The position numbers and the translations under genes are program-made. A DNA stretch of 19,716 bases from Monoglobus sp964617455 (lineage in GTDB: Bacteria > Bacillota > Clostridia > Monoglobales > Monoglobaceae), in the NCBI GenBank assembly GCA_964617455.1, contig CAZTYF010000023.1, forward strand, positions 1-19,716, written 5' to 3'. Positions 8,723 through 14,286 of the stretch are shown here, in pieces. A model generated the notes under the pieces. It saw only the letters and a list, made by a program, of their open reading frames with translations. It did no database searches and had not been told where the DNA came from. How positions within the stretch are numbered: position 1 is the stretch's first letter; each line of letters starts with the position of its first letter.

Positions 8723-9610
8723 TTACAGACTCATTTCTATGAGTTCATACTCTTTTGTGCCGAATCCCAAATCTGCGGCAGCGTCGATTGTGTGGGAACC
8801 GTGAAGGGACTCAACCCGCTCCGTGAAATGGTCCCGTCCCGGGTCTTTTGATGCATATATCAAATCCATACAGGCTTTGTCAAGGGCAACCGGGTCGGTT
8901 GAGGACAAAATTCCTATGTCTGCCATACAGGGGTCCTCGGCTACGGCGCAGCAGTCGCAGTCAACGGATAAGTTGCACATCATATTGACATAGGCCGTGT
9001 TATTGCCGAAAAGCTCAAAGACACTCATGGCGGCATCTGCCATGGACTCGCAGAATATGTCCTTATCCGCCATATGGCTCCATATGATGTTTTGGTCGGT
9101 TATGGTGCCTCCCGAATGGATAAGGCATTTTCCGACGGTGGATGCGCATCCTATGGAAAGCTGTTTGAGAGCGCCTCCGTAGCCTCCCGCAGGGTGGCCC
9201 TTAAAGTGGGACAGCACCAGCATGGAATCGTAATTCAGCAGATTTTTGCCCACCAGATTTTCTTTGAGCACCTTGCCCTTCGGAATTCCCAACTTTGCAT
9301 CGGGACCTCCCGCATCCATTAAGTCAACGGTGAAATTCTTGGTCCAGCCGTGGTCATCCAAGAGCTTCAGATGCTTTTGGGTATAATTCCGAGCTCCGTC
9401 ATAGGCCGTGTTGCACTCGACCACAGTGCCGTTCACATACTCAATCATGGGCTTTAAGAACTCCGGGCGAAGGTAGTTTTGGTTTCCCTTTTCTCCGGAA
9501 TGAACCTTGACGGCCACCTTTCCGGGCAAATCCCGACCCAAAACCTTATACATTTCAATCACCGCATCCGGTGTGATTTTTTTGGTAAAATAAACTCGGG
9601 CTTTTTCCAT
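8723..9610 (-). CDS. DUF362 domain protein (295 aa)
   Basis: The protein matches the DUF362 family, poorly characterised proteins often annotated as possible iron-sulfur proteins. Recognisable stretches are VAVKVHSGEKGNQNYLRPE near the N-terminus, the central SHFKGHPAGGYGGALKQLSIGCAS, and the C-terminal DIGILSSTDPVALDKACMDLI. A Cys cluster (C212, C218, C220, C221, C228) lies just before that last motif and could bind a metal or cluster. There is no separate ferredoxin domain and no signal peptide. The ATG at 9610 is chosen, with AGAGGTG 9 bases upstream; an in-frame TTG at 9631 overlaps that site and is unlikely. It starts 40 bases after thrS with no promoter or terminator between, so it is probably co-transcribed with thrS under T-box control. 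Function is unknown. Confidence 0.85.
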   Translation of the reverse strand: MEKARVYFTKKITPDAVIEMYKVLGRDLPGKVAVKVHSGEKGNQNYLRPEFLKPMIEYVNGTVVECNTAYDGARNYTQKHLKLLDDHGWTKNFTVDLMDAGGPDAKLGIPKGKVLKENLVGKNLLNYDSMLVLSHFKGHPAGGYGGALKQLSIGCASTVGKCLIHSGGTITDQNIIWSHMADKDIFCESMADAAMSVFELFGNNTAYVNMMCNLSVDCDCCAVAEDPCMADIGILSSTDPVALDKACMDLIYASKDPGRDHFTERVESLHGSHTIDAAADLGFGTKEYELIEMSL

Positions 9611-9650
9611 TTGAACAAACACCTCTTTCAAACCGATATTAATACTAATG

Positions 9651-11396
9651 CTAATCCTTGGCCTTTGTGGCGATTTTATCCAATATCAGAGTCATAAAGT
9701 CGCCTAAGGGCATTGAGCCTATGTCTCCGTTCTTTCTGTCCCGAACGGAAACGCTTTTATCCTCCTGCTCCTTTTCGCCCACCACCAACATATAGGGCAC
9801 CCGCTCCAGGCGCGCCTCTCTGATTTTGTAGCCAATCTTTTCCTTGCGGGTGTCAAGCTCGCATCTGATTCCGTATTTGTCAAGTTCCGCTTTTACGCTT
9901 TCGCCGTATTCCATATATTTGTCGGATATGGGCAGAACTTTGACCTGAACAGGAGCCAGCCAAGTGGGAAATGCCCCCGCATACTTTTCGATAAGGAGGG
10001 CAAGGGTTCTCTCGTAACAGCCGATTGACGTTCTGTGGATGATATAGGGATTTTTCTTGGTGCCGTCCCTGTCGACATATTCCATGCCGAACTTCTCCGC
10101 AAGCATTTGGTCAATCTGGATGGTGATGAGAGTGTCCTCTTTGCCAAACACGTTCTTTATCTGAATATCCAACTTGGGTCCGTAGAATGCCGCCTCGCCT
10201 ATTCCGATTTCATAGGGAATTTCAAGGTCGTCAAGGATGGTCTTCATAGCCGCCTGGGCCTCGTCCCACTGCTCCGGGGTGCCGATGTATTTTTCCCGGT
10301 CATTGGGGTCCCACTGGGAAAATCTGTATGAAACGTCCTCGTCAAGACCCAAAGTCTCCAGCATAAAGTTGCTAAGCTCAAGGCAGCCTTTGAACTCCTC
10401 CTCAAGCTGCTCGGGGGTGCAAATCAAATGTCCCTCCGAAATGGTAAACTGGCGGAGACGGATGAGTCCGTGCATTTCGCCGGAGGCCTCGTTCCGAAAC
10501 AGAGTGGAGGTCTCATTGAGGCGCATGGGCAAGTCTCTGTAGGAGCGGCCCCGATTCAGAAATGCCTGGTATTGGAACGGGCAGGTCATGGGTCTTAGGG
10601 CATACACTTCCTTGTCCTTCTCTTCATCGCCCAAAATGAACATACCGTCTTTGTAGTGGTCCCAATGTCCCGAAATTTTATAAAGGTCGCTCTTTGCCAT
10701 AAAGGGAGTTTTGGTCAATTGCCAGCCCCGCTTTTGCTCTTCGTCCTCCACGAACCTTTGCAAAATCTGTATGATTCTTGCGCCCTTGGGCAGCATAATG
10801 GCAAGGCCCTGGCCTATGTAATCAACGGTGGTGAACAGTTCAAGCTCCCGTCCCAACTTGTTATGGTCCCGCTTTCTTGCCTCTTCCATTTGCTCCAAAT
10901 ATTCGTTGAGCTCCGTCTTGTTTCTGAAGGCGGTGCCGTAAATTCTTTGGAGCATCTTGTTTTTCTCGTCTCCCCGCCAATAGGCGCCCGTGGCACTGAG
11001 GAGTTTGACGGCCTTGATTTTGCCCGTATAATTTACATGGGGTCCGGCGCATAAGTCCGTGAACTCTCCCTGCCTGTAGAAAGATATGGTCTCCCCCTCG
11101 GGTATGTCGCCTATGAGCTCTGTCTTATAGGGTTCATCCTTCATCAGCTCGAGAGCCTCATCCCGAGGCAGCTCAAATCTCTCAATCTTCAAATTCTCCT
11201 TGGCAATCTTTTTCATCTCGGCCTCTATGGCCTCAAGGTCCTCATTGGTGAAAGTGTGCTCCGTATCGAAGTCATAGTAAAATCCGTTTTCGATTGCCGG
11301 ACCTATGGCCAGCTTCACATCGGGCCACAAGCGCTTTATAGCCTGGGCCATCACATGGGATGCGGAATGTCTCAAGGTTTGCAATTGTTCGTCCAT
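9651..11396 (-). CDS. thrS: Threonyl-tRNA synthetase without the TGS domain (581 aa)
   Basis: Class II synthetase charging tRNA-Thr. The editing domain (about 1-180) opens directly with HSASH (10-14) and holds DLCAGPH (115-120). The catalytic core (about 185-480) carries zinc ligands C272 (RPMTCPFQYQ), H323 and H454, motif 2 (TSTLFRNEASGEMHGLIRLR) and motif 3 (SIGCYERTLALLIEKYAGAF). The anticodon-binding domain is about 482-575. The roughly 60-residue TGS domain of the E. coli enzyme is absent, as in some Mollicutes and Clostridia. The start at 11396 follows AAAGGA with an 8-base spacer. An in-frame ATG at 11474 lies inside the T-box terminator hairpin, so it is not the start. Expression is controlled by the Thr T-box immediately upstream. 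Confidence 0.95.
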   Translation of the reverse strand: MDEQLQTLRHSASHVMAQAIKRLWPDVKLAIGPAIENGFYYDFDTEHTFTNEDLEAIEAEMKKIAKENLKIERFELPRDEALELMKDEPYKTELIGDIPEGETISFYRQGEFTDLCAGPHVNYTGKIKAVKLLSATGAYWRGDEKNKMLQRIYGTAFRNKTELNEYLEQMEEARKRDHNKLGRELELFTTVDYIGQGLAIMLPKGARIIQILQRFVEDEEQKRGWQLTKTPFMAKSDLYKISGHWDHYKDGMFILGDEEKDKEVYALRPMTCPFQYQAFLNRGRSYRDLPMRLNETSTLFRNEASGEMHGLIRLRQFTISEGHLICTPEQLEEEFKGCLELSNFMLETLGLDEDVSYRFSQWDPNDREKYIGTPEQWDEAQAAMKTILDDLEIPYEIGIGEAAFYGPKLDIQIKNVFGKEDTLITIQIDQMLAEKFGMEYVDRDGTKKNPYIIHRTSIGCYERTLALLIEKYAGAFPTWLAPVQVKVLPISDKYMEYGESVKAELDKYGIRCELDTRKEKIGYKIREARLERVPYMLVVGEKEQEDKSVSVRDRKNGDIGSMPLGDFMTLILDKIATKAKD

Positions 11397-11463
11397 ACCA
11401 AAAATCCTTTCTTTAACTTTACTGTAATTATATTTCGATAAATCATTGAACGTCGGGATGTTT

Positions 11464-11513
11464 TTCCAAAACAAAACACCCCAAAGCGCGGGAAAACCCG
11501 AGCCTTAGGGGTG
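11464..11513 (-). terminator. T-box regulated terminator upstream of thrS
   Basis: On the minus strand CACCCC (complement of 11508-11513) pairs with GGGGTG (complement of 11477-11482), with inner pairing through TAAGG/CTTTG and CGGG/CCCG around a TTTT loop. It is followed by the T-rich tail TGTTTTGTTTT. Its 5' strand overlaps the bases that would pair with the T-box sequence, so formation of the antiterminator excludes it. Confidence 0.85.
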
Positions 11514-11727
11514 CATATTCCATATGCACGGTTCCACCCTAATTACAGCCTGTGCTGTCTCTCATTTTGCCTTTGTCGCAGGCAGACGGCGGTGCTTAGT
11601 CGGTTGCCCTTTCGGCCCGCAGCTCATAAGTGGTGTTCATTGCCGACCCGCCCAAAAACGCTTTCAGCCCATGGCGTCTTCTCTCTCGGAGCATTTATCG
11701 GCAACTACTGTCTTAATCATCGCTCTT
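11464..11727 (-). ncRNA. T-box riboswitch leader of thrS, specifier ACC (Thr)
   Basis: The minus strand carries the hallmark T-box sequence AGGGTGGAACCGTGC (complement of 11526-11540), which folds with the following ATATGCACCCCT into the antiterminator. In stem I the specifier loop is recognisable: AGTA (complement of 11706-11709) and GAAC (11635-11638) flank an 8-bp helix GTTGCCGA/TCGGCAAT. The triplet right after GAAC is ACC (11632-11634), followed by A, which reads a threonine codon and matches the gene controlled. Uncharged tRNA-Thr(GGU) should stabilise the antiterminator and turn on thrS, and probably the DUF362 gene behind it. Confidence 0.95.
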
Positions 11728-11732
11728 CTTAG

Positions 11733-11761
11733 ATAATAACACGCTTCTCGGCTTTTGTCAA
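11733..11761 (-). promoter_or_regulatory. Sigma-A promoter of the thrS T-box transcript
   Basis: A perfect TTGACA -35 (minus strand, 11756-11761), 17 bases, then TATTAT (11733-11738). The predicted start near 11726 gives a leader of about 330 bases before thrS. Confidence 0.8.
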
Positions 11762-11823
11762 TACCCTTTTTGGCTAAAGAGGCGGTCTCTCGGGGCAAAA
11801 AACCGAAAAATCCCAAAAAGCCC

Positions 11824-11852
11824 TTGACAAGCCTCGGTAATTGGTGTAGAAT
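11824..11852 (+). promoter_or_regulatory. Promoter of tRNA-Leu
   Basis: A perfect TTGACA (11824-11829), 17 bases, then TAGAAT (11847-11852). The start would be about 17 bases before the mature tRNA, a short 5' leader for RNase P. Confidence 0.75.
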
Positions 11853-11875
11853 GATACAGTCATTCATTGAGGTAT

Positions 11876-11962
11876 GCGGATATGGCGGAATTGGCAGACG
11901 CGCATGGTTCAGGTCCATGTGAGAGCAATCTCATGGAGGTTCAAGTCCTCTTATCCGCACCA
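11876..11962 (+). tRNA. tRNA-Leu (anticodon CAG, CCA encoded)
   Basis: An 87-base class II tRNA. The acceptor arm GCGGATA pairs with TATCCGC, followed by an encoded ACCA end. The anticodon stem CATGG/CCATG encloses the loop TTCAGGT with anticodon CAG at 11910-11912, reading CUG leucine codons. The long variable arm (GAGA/TCTC type hairpin) typical of tRNA-Leu is present, and the T arm GGAGG-TTCAAGT-CCTCT is canonical. It has its own promoter and terminator and is transcribed divergently from thrS. Confidence 0.97.
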
Positions 11963-11972
11963 ACCTTTCCGT

Positions 11973-12002
11973 GACCCGTGCATTTGCGCGGGTTGTTTTT
12001 TT
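11973..12002 (+). terminator. Rho-independent terminator of tRNA-Leu
   Basis: A 9-bp stem (11973-11981 with 11986-11994, two G-T wobbles), a 4-base ATTT loop and the tail GTTTTTTT. Confidence 0.85.
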
Positions 12003-12014
12003 GCCCGATTGATA

Positions 12015-12028
12015 TTCGGATATCCGAA
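12015..12028. repeat. 14-bp perfect palindrome between the tRNA terminator and the hairpin
   Basis: TTCGGATATCCGAA reads the same on both strands. It could be an operator, part of the 3' end of the proposed small RNA, or chance. It does not look like a terminator because no T-run follows on either strand. Confidence 0.5.
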
Positions 12029-12036
12029 ACAAGGAC

Positions 12037-12111
12037 AGAGGCTTTTGATGATGCTGACAGGTTCGGGGAATATAATTCCACACCCCTGTATGCCTCATCA
12101 AAAACCTCTAT
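12037..12111 (-). ncRNA. Candidate small structured RNA (unrecognised family)
   Basis: A consensus promoter on the minus strand places the start of transcription at 12109-12111, exactly at the base of a 73-base hairpin (12037-12109). The outer stem pairs 17 of 18 positions (5' arm AGAGGUUUUUGAUGAGGC), then come a 2x2 internal loop, a 5-bp ACAGG/CCUGU helix, an internal loop, and a GGAA/UUCC helix closed by UUAUA. The position that is a G-U wobble in the minus-strand RNA would be a C-A mismatch in a plus-strand RNA, which favours the minus strand. The moderately U-rich tail GUCCUUGUUUC or the palindrome downstream may mark the 3' end. It does not match SRP RNA (no GGAA-capped conserved apical domain), tmRNA or a tRNA, and is too short for typical 6S RNA. 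No good open reading frame with a ribosome site was seen in it. Confidence 0.5.
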
Positions 12112-12116
12112 GCTTC

Positions 12117-12145
12117 ATTATACGAGATTTTTTCAAAGTTGTCAA
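12117..12145 (-). promoter_or_regulatory. Full-consensus sigma-A promoter in the intergenic region
   Basis: TTGACA (minus strand, 12140-12145), 17 bases, TATAAT (12117-12122): every position matches consensus. No protein gene follows; reading on would cross the tRNA-Leu gene in antisense before reaching the thrS promoter. The immediate downstream feature is the 73-base hairpin. Confidence 0.75.
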
Positions 12146-12238
12146 TGGTTTTGATAAAAATTTTTCAAAAAAATTCGATATTTTCGGACACCTCATAAAA
12201 GTTACGCAAATCCGTATCCCTTGCGGGGGACGGGAAAG
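12146..12238. other. AT-rich intergenic segment downstream of the glycosyltransferase gene
   Basis: No gene is seen. The segment contains an A/T tract (GATAAAAATTTTTCAAAAAAA) of 20 bases or so next to the promoter above, which could act as an UP element, and a weak imperfect hairpin near 12212-12234 (CCGTATCCC-TTGC-GGGGGACGG) that might end the glycosyltransferase transcript, though no T-run follows it. Confidence 0.35.
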
Positions 12239-13348
12239 TCAATGTCCCGCACGGCTTTCCATAAGTTCGCATATGGAATCGGCGCCGTTTTGGGGGATTA
12301 CCCGTCTTTGGTTTTCTGTCATTTCGATACGGCTCTCCTCACCGAGCAGCACATCGCAGGCGGCAAGGAGTTCCTTTTTGGGAGAATTCACCGCAATGCT
12401 CATGCCGTGGCGGGAGAAGAAGTCCATATTGTATGTCTCACAGCCCGGGATGGGGGTGATGTGAATGAGGGCCGTGCCCGACACCGCAGCCTCCGTTGAG
12501 GACAGGCCTCCCGGCTTTGACAGGAACAAATCGCAGGCCCGCATATATTCCGCCATTCTCTCGGTGAAGCCCAAAGCGAGGCATTGATCCCGATAATTTT
12601 CCTCCAAATGCCCAAGGAGGCTTTGGTTGTTTCCGCATATCACAATCAACCGGGCGGAGTCGGCGAAATGACTGCGGAGCAGAGGAACAATTTGCTCAAT
12701 CTGTCCGGCTCCGATGCTTCCTCCCGCAATCAAAATGCAGGTTTTTTCGGGATTGAGGTTGAGCCGCTCCCTTGCCTCCGCCTTTGAGATATTTTCCCGA
12801 AACTCCCTCTTTACCGGGATGCCCAAAGGGAAGATTTTCTCCTTGGGAATGCCCCTCATAACAAACTCCTCCGCAAGCTCCCGAGCGGGAATCACATAGG
12901 CGTCGCAGTCGGTTTCCTCGGTGAAAGGGATGCAGGTATAGTCGGTGGACACGAAATAGGTTTCGGGAACGGGCTTTTCGAGGCGCTTCATATTGGTGAT
13001 TATTTCCGCAGGAAACAGATGGGTGCAAACAATGGCATCGAAACGGTTTTCGCTCAGGAATTTCTCCATAAGGGGGACCATCAATTTGTTCAATTGATAA
13101 ACGGGAGAGGATATGGGCAGGTTTCTGTAGGCGTTTCCCAAACCGTATACCACACCGAAGGCGTTCGGGATTTTTTGAGCTATGGCTATGTAGGCGCCGT
13201 CAACCATGTCCGCAGCCTTTTTCCCTTTCAGAAGATAGGGATTGAGGGTCATGGCCGAGTGGCCTCTGCTTTTGAGGGCCTGCTCGATTGCCTCACAGGC
13301 GCTGTTGTGGCCTCCGCCGGTTCCGCAGGAAAGTATTAACGCTTCCAT
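12239..13348 (-). CDS. GT28 family glycosyltransferase, MGDG synthase/UgtP-like (369 aa)
   Basis: The N-terminal domain begins with the MGDG-synthase-type loop LILSCGTGGGHNSA (4-17) and the C-terminal domain has the nucleotide-sugar-binding features of GT28 enzymes: LIAGGSIGAG (207-215) and DLFLSKPGGLSSTEAAVSG (273-291). Relatives transfer glucose or galactose from UDP-sugar to diacylglycerol on the inner membrane face, making glycolipids that can anchor lipoteichoic acid; a peripheral membrane location is expected. The start at 13348 is preceded by AGAGGT and overlaps the last 13 bases of plsY, so the two genes are almost certainly translated from one message. A longer frame back to 13603 merely shadows plsY. 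Pairing with PlsY supports a role in membrane lipid synthesis. Sugar donor and product are not determined. Confidence 0.88.
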   Translation of the reverse strand: MEALILSCGTGGGHNSACEAIEQALKSRGHSAMTLNPYLLKGKKAADMVDGAYIAIAQKIPNAFGVVYGLGNAYRNLPISSPVYQLNKLMVPLMEKFLSENRFDAIVCTHLFPAEIITNMKRLEKPVPETYFVSTDYTCIPFTEETDCDAYVIPARELAEEFVMRGIPKEKIFPLGIPVKREFRENISKAEARERLNLNPEKTCILIAGGSIGAGQIEQIVPLLRSHFADSARLIVICGNNQSLLGHLEENYRDQCLALGFTERMAEYMRACDLFLSKPGGLSSTEAAVSGTALIHITPIPGCETYNMDFFSRHGMSIAVNSPKKELLAACDVLLGEESRIEMTENQRRVIPQNGADSICELMESRAGH

Positions 13349-13947
13349 AAAAGTCTGACCTCTAACCTTTCTTTCTCCTCTTTGCTGAAAAGGAGTTTGA
13401 TGCATACCGCTCCCGTTGCTATCAGATATCCGAACCACACGGGAGGCGGAGTTTTGAAAAAGACCATCACAATCGCAGTGGCAAGATATGCACCTATTGT
13501 CCGATAATAATTCGGCGAAATCACAATGCCTATCGAGAAAAAGATAAAGGCTCCCGCGAAAATGCAAACGGGCACCCCGTAGGGAAACAGACCCAAAAGA
13601 CATCCGAAAGTCGTGGCGATTCCCTTGCCTCCCCGAAATTTGTAAAACAGGGGAAAGGCGTGGCCTATAACCGGCGCCGACAAAACAAAGGGCAGCCCAA
13701 AGGACACAAAATCCTTCTCAAGGCGCAGATATAAAAACACGGGCAAAAAACCCTTTGCCAAGTCGAATATAAGGGTCAGGGTTCCGCACCAAAATCCTCC
13801 GTATTTGAATGCATTGGCGGTTCCGGGATTTCGGTCGGCGCTGTTTTTGTATATATCCTTCTTTCCGAAGAGGGCCGCAAACAGCCGAGCATATAAAACA
13901 CTCCCGGAAAGATATCCCAAGAGCACAAACAAAACGCTTAAAACCAT
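13336..13947 (-). CDS. plsY: PlsY-family acyl-phosphate:glycerol-3-phosphate acyltransferase (203 aa)
   Basis: A small polytopic membrane protein of normal PlsY length, which makes lysophosphatidic acid from acyl phosphate and glycerol-3-phosphate. The family motifs are visible: motif 1 LSGSVLYARL (13-22), motif 2 as RNPGTANAFKYGG (39-51), and motif 3 GHAFPLFYKFRGGKGIATTFG (95-115). Motif 2 differs from the usual GSGNPGATNALR order (NPGTANAF instead of NPGATNAL), so it may be a divergent subgroup or second copy. Several hydrophobic membrane segments occur. The start at 13947 is right after AGGAGA. An upstream in-frame extension to 14067 is hydrophilic and lacks a ribosome site. It overlaps the downstream glycosyltransferase gene. 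Confidence 0.9.
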   Translation of the reverse strand: MVLSVLFVLLGYLSGSVLYARLFAALFGKKDIYKNSADRNPGTANAFKYGGFWCGTLTLIFDLAKGFLPVFLYLRLEKDFVSFGLPFVLSAPVIGHAFPLFYKFRGGKGIATTFGCLLGLFPYGVPVCIFAGAFIFFSIGIVISPNYYRTIGAYLATAIVMVFFKTPPPVWFGYLIATGAVCIKLLFSKEEKERLEVRLLWKR

Positions 13948-14057
13948 TTTCTCTCCTATTTGATGTTGATGTTTATATTGATGCCGATGCGGATTTTTCG
14001 GGTTTTCCCGAAAGGCAAAAGGGCTTTCGGAAATCAAAGTCCGATCGGGCTTAGGAT

Positions 14058-14086
14058 AATATATCACATAAGCCGCCGTCTGTCAA
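14058..14086 (-). promoter_or_regulatory. Sigma-A promoter of the plsY operon
   Basis: On the minus strand TTGACA (14081-14086), 17 bases, TATATT (14058-14063). The start near 14051 gives a leader of about 100 bases containing an imperfect hairpin with CGGG-TTTT-CCCG. Confidence 0.8.
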
Positions 14087-14144
14087 CAATCGGCGGAGGG
14101 TGCCTGTAGGCATTATGGGCATTCTTACCGAAAATTTTTGAATT

Positions 14145-14172
14145 TGTTACAGAATTGTAATGAAAATTACAA
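14145..14172 (+). promoter_or_regulatory. WalR-like box and overlapping inverted repeat upstream of the SLH gene
   Basis: TGTTAC-AGAAT-TGTAAT (14145-14161) fits the published WalR (YycF) consensus of two TGTWAH half-sites 5 bases apart. The second half also forms a perfect inverted repeat TTGTAAT-GAAA-ATTACAA (14155-14172). The site ends about 20 bases upstream of the -35, a plausible activator position. WalR controls cell-wall genes in low-GC Gram-positives, which suits an SLH protein, but a match this short can occur by chance in AT-rich DNA. Confidence 0.4.
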
Positions 14173-14191
14173 AAAATTAAAACTTTCTCGG

Positions 14192-14220
14192 TTGAATTAT
14201 TCCTCAACCTATGGTATATT
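14192..14220 (+). promoter_or_regulatory. Promoter of the SLH-protein gene
   Basis: TTGAAT (14192-14197), 17 bases, TATATT (14215-14220). The leader is about 60 bases and ends in the strong ribosome site AGGAGGT before the ATG at 14287. Confidence 0.7.
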
Positions 14221-14286
14221 TAGACTTGGTGAATAACCGACATAATGTGAGATCAACAAACCGCAGTTGTATAGGAGGTAAATCAT

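Larger units (their letters stand above)
13948..14286. other. Divergent intergenic region between plsY and the SLH gene
   Basis: This 339-base gap holds two divergent promoters (listed separately), a leader of about 100 bases for plsY, a WalR-like box and an AT-rich stretch before the SLH promoter. A small inverted repeat (TGCCT-GT-AGGCA, about 14101-14112) lies between the promoters. No additional gene is visible. Confidence 0.6.

Noticed and set aside
11397..11474. N-terminal extension of thrS (26 extra codons)
   Set aside because: The extension lies in the T-box terminator and leader and has no ribosome site; the HSASH-proximal ATG at 11396 has one.
12037..12109. The inverted repeat as a miniature transposable element
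   Set aside because: No target-site duplication flanks it and the arms form one continuous hairpin with a promoter aligned to its edge, which fits an RNA gene better.
11874..12464. A 196-codon frame running through tRNA-Leu and its terminator
   Set aside because: It overlaps a clear tRNA, a terminator and the end of the glycosyltransferase gene; no ribosome site or homology.
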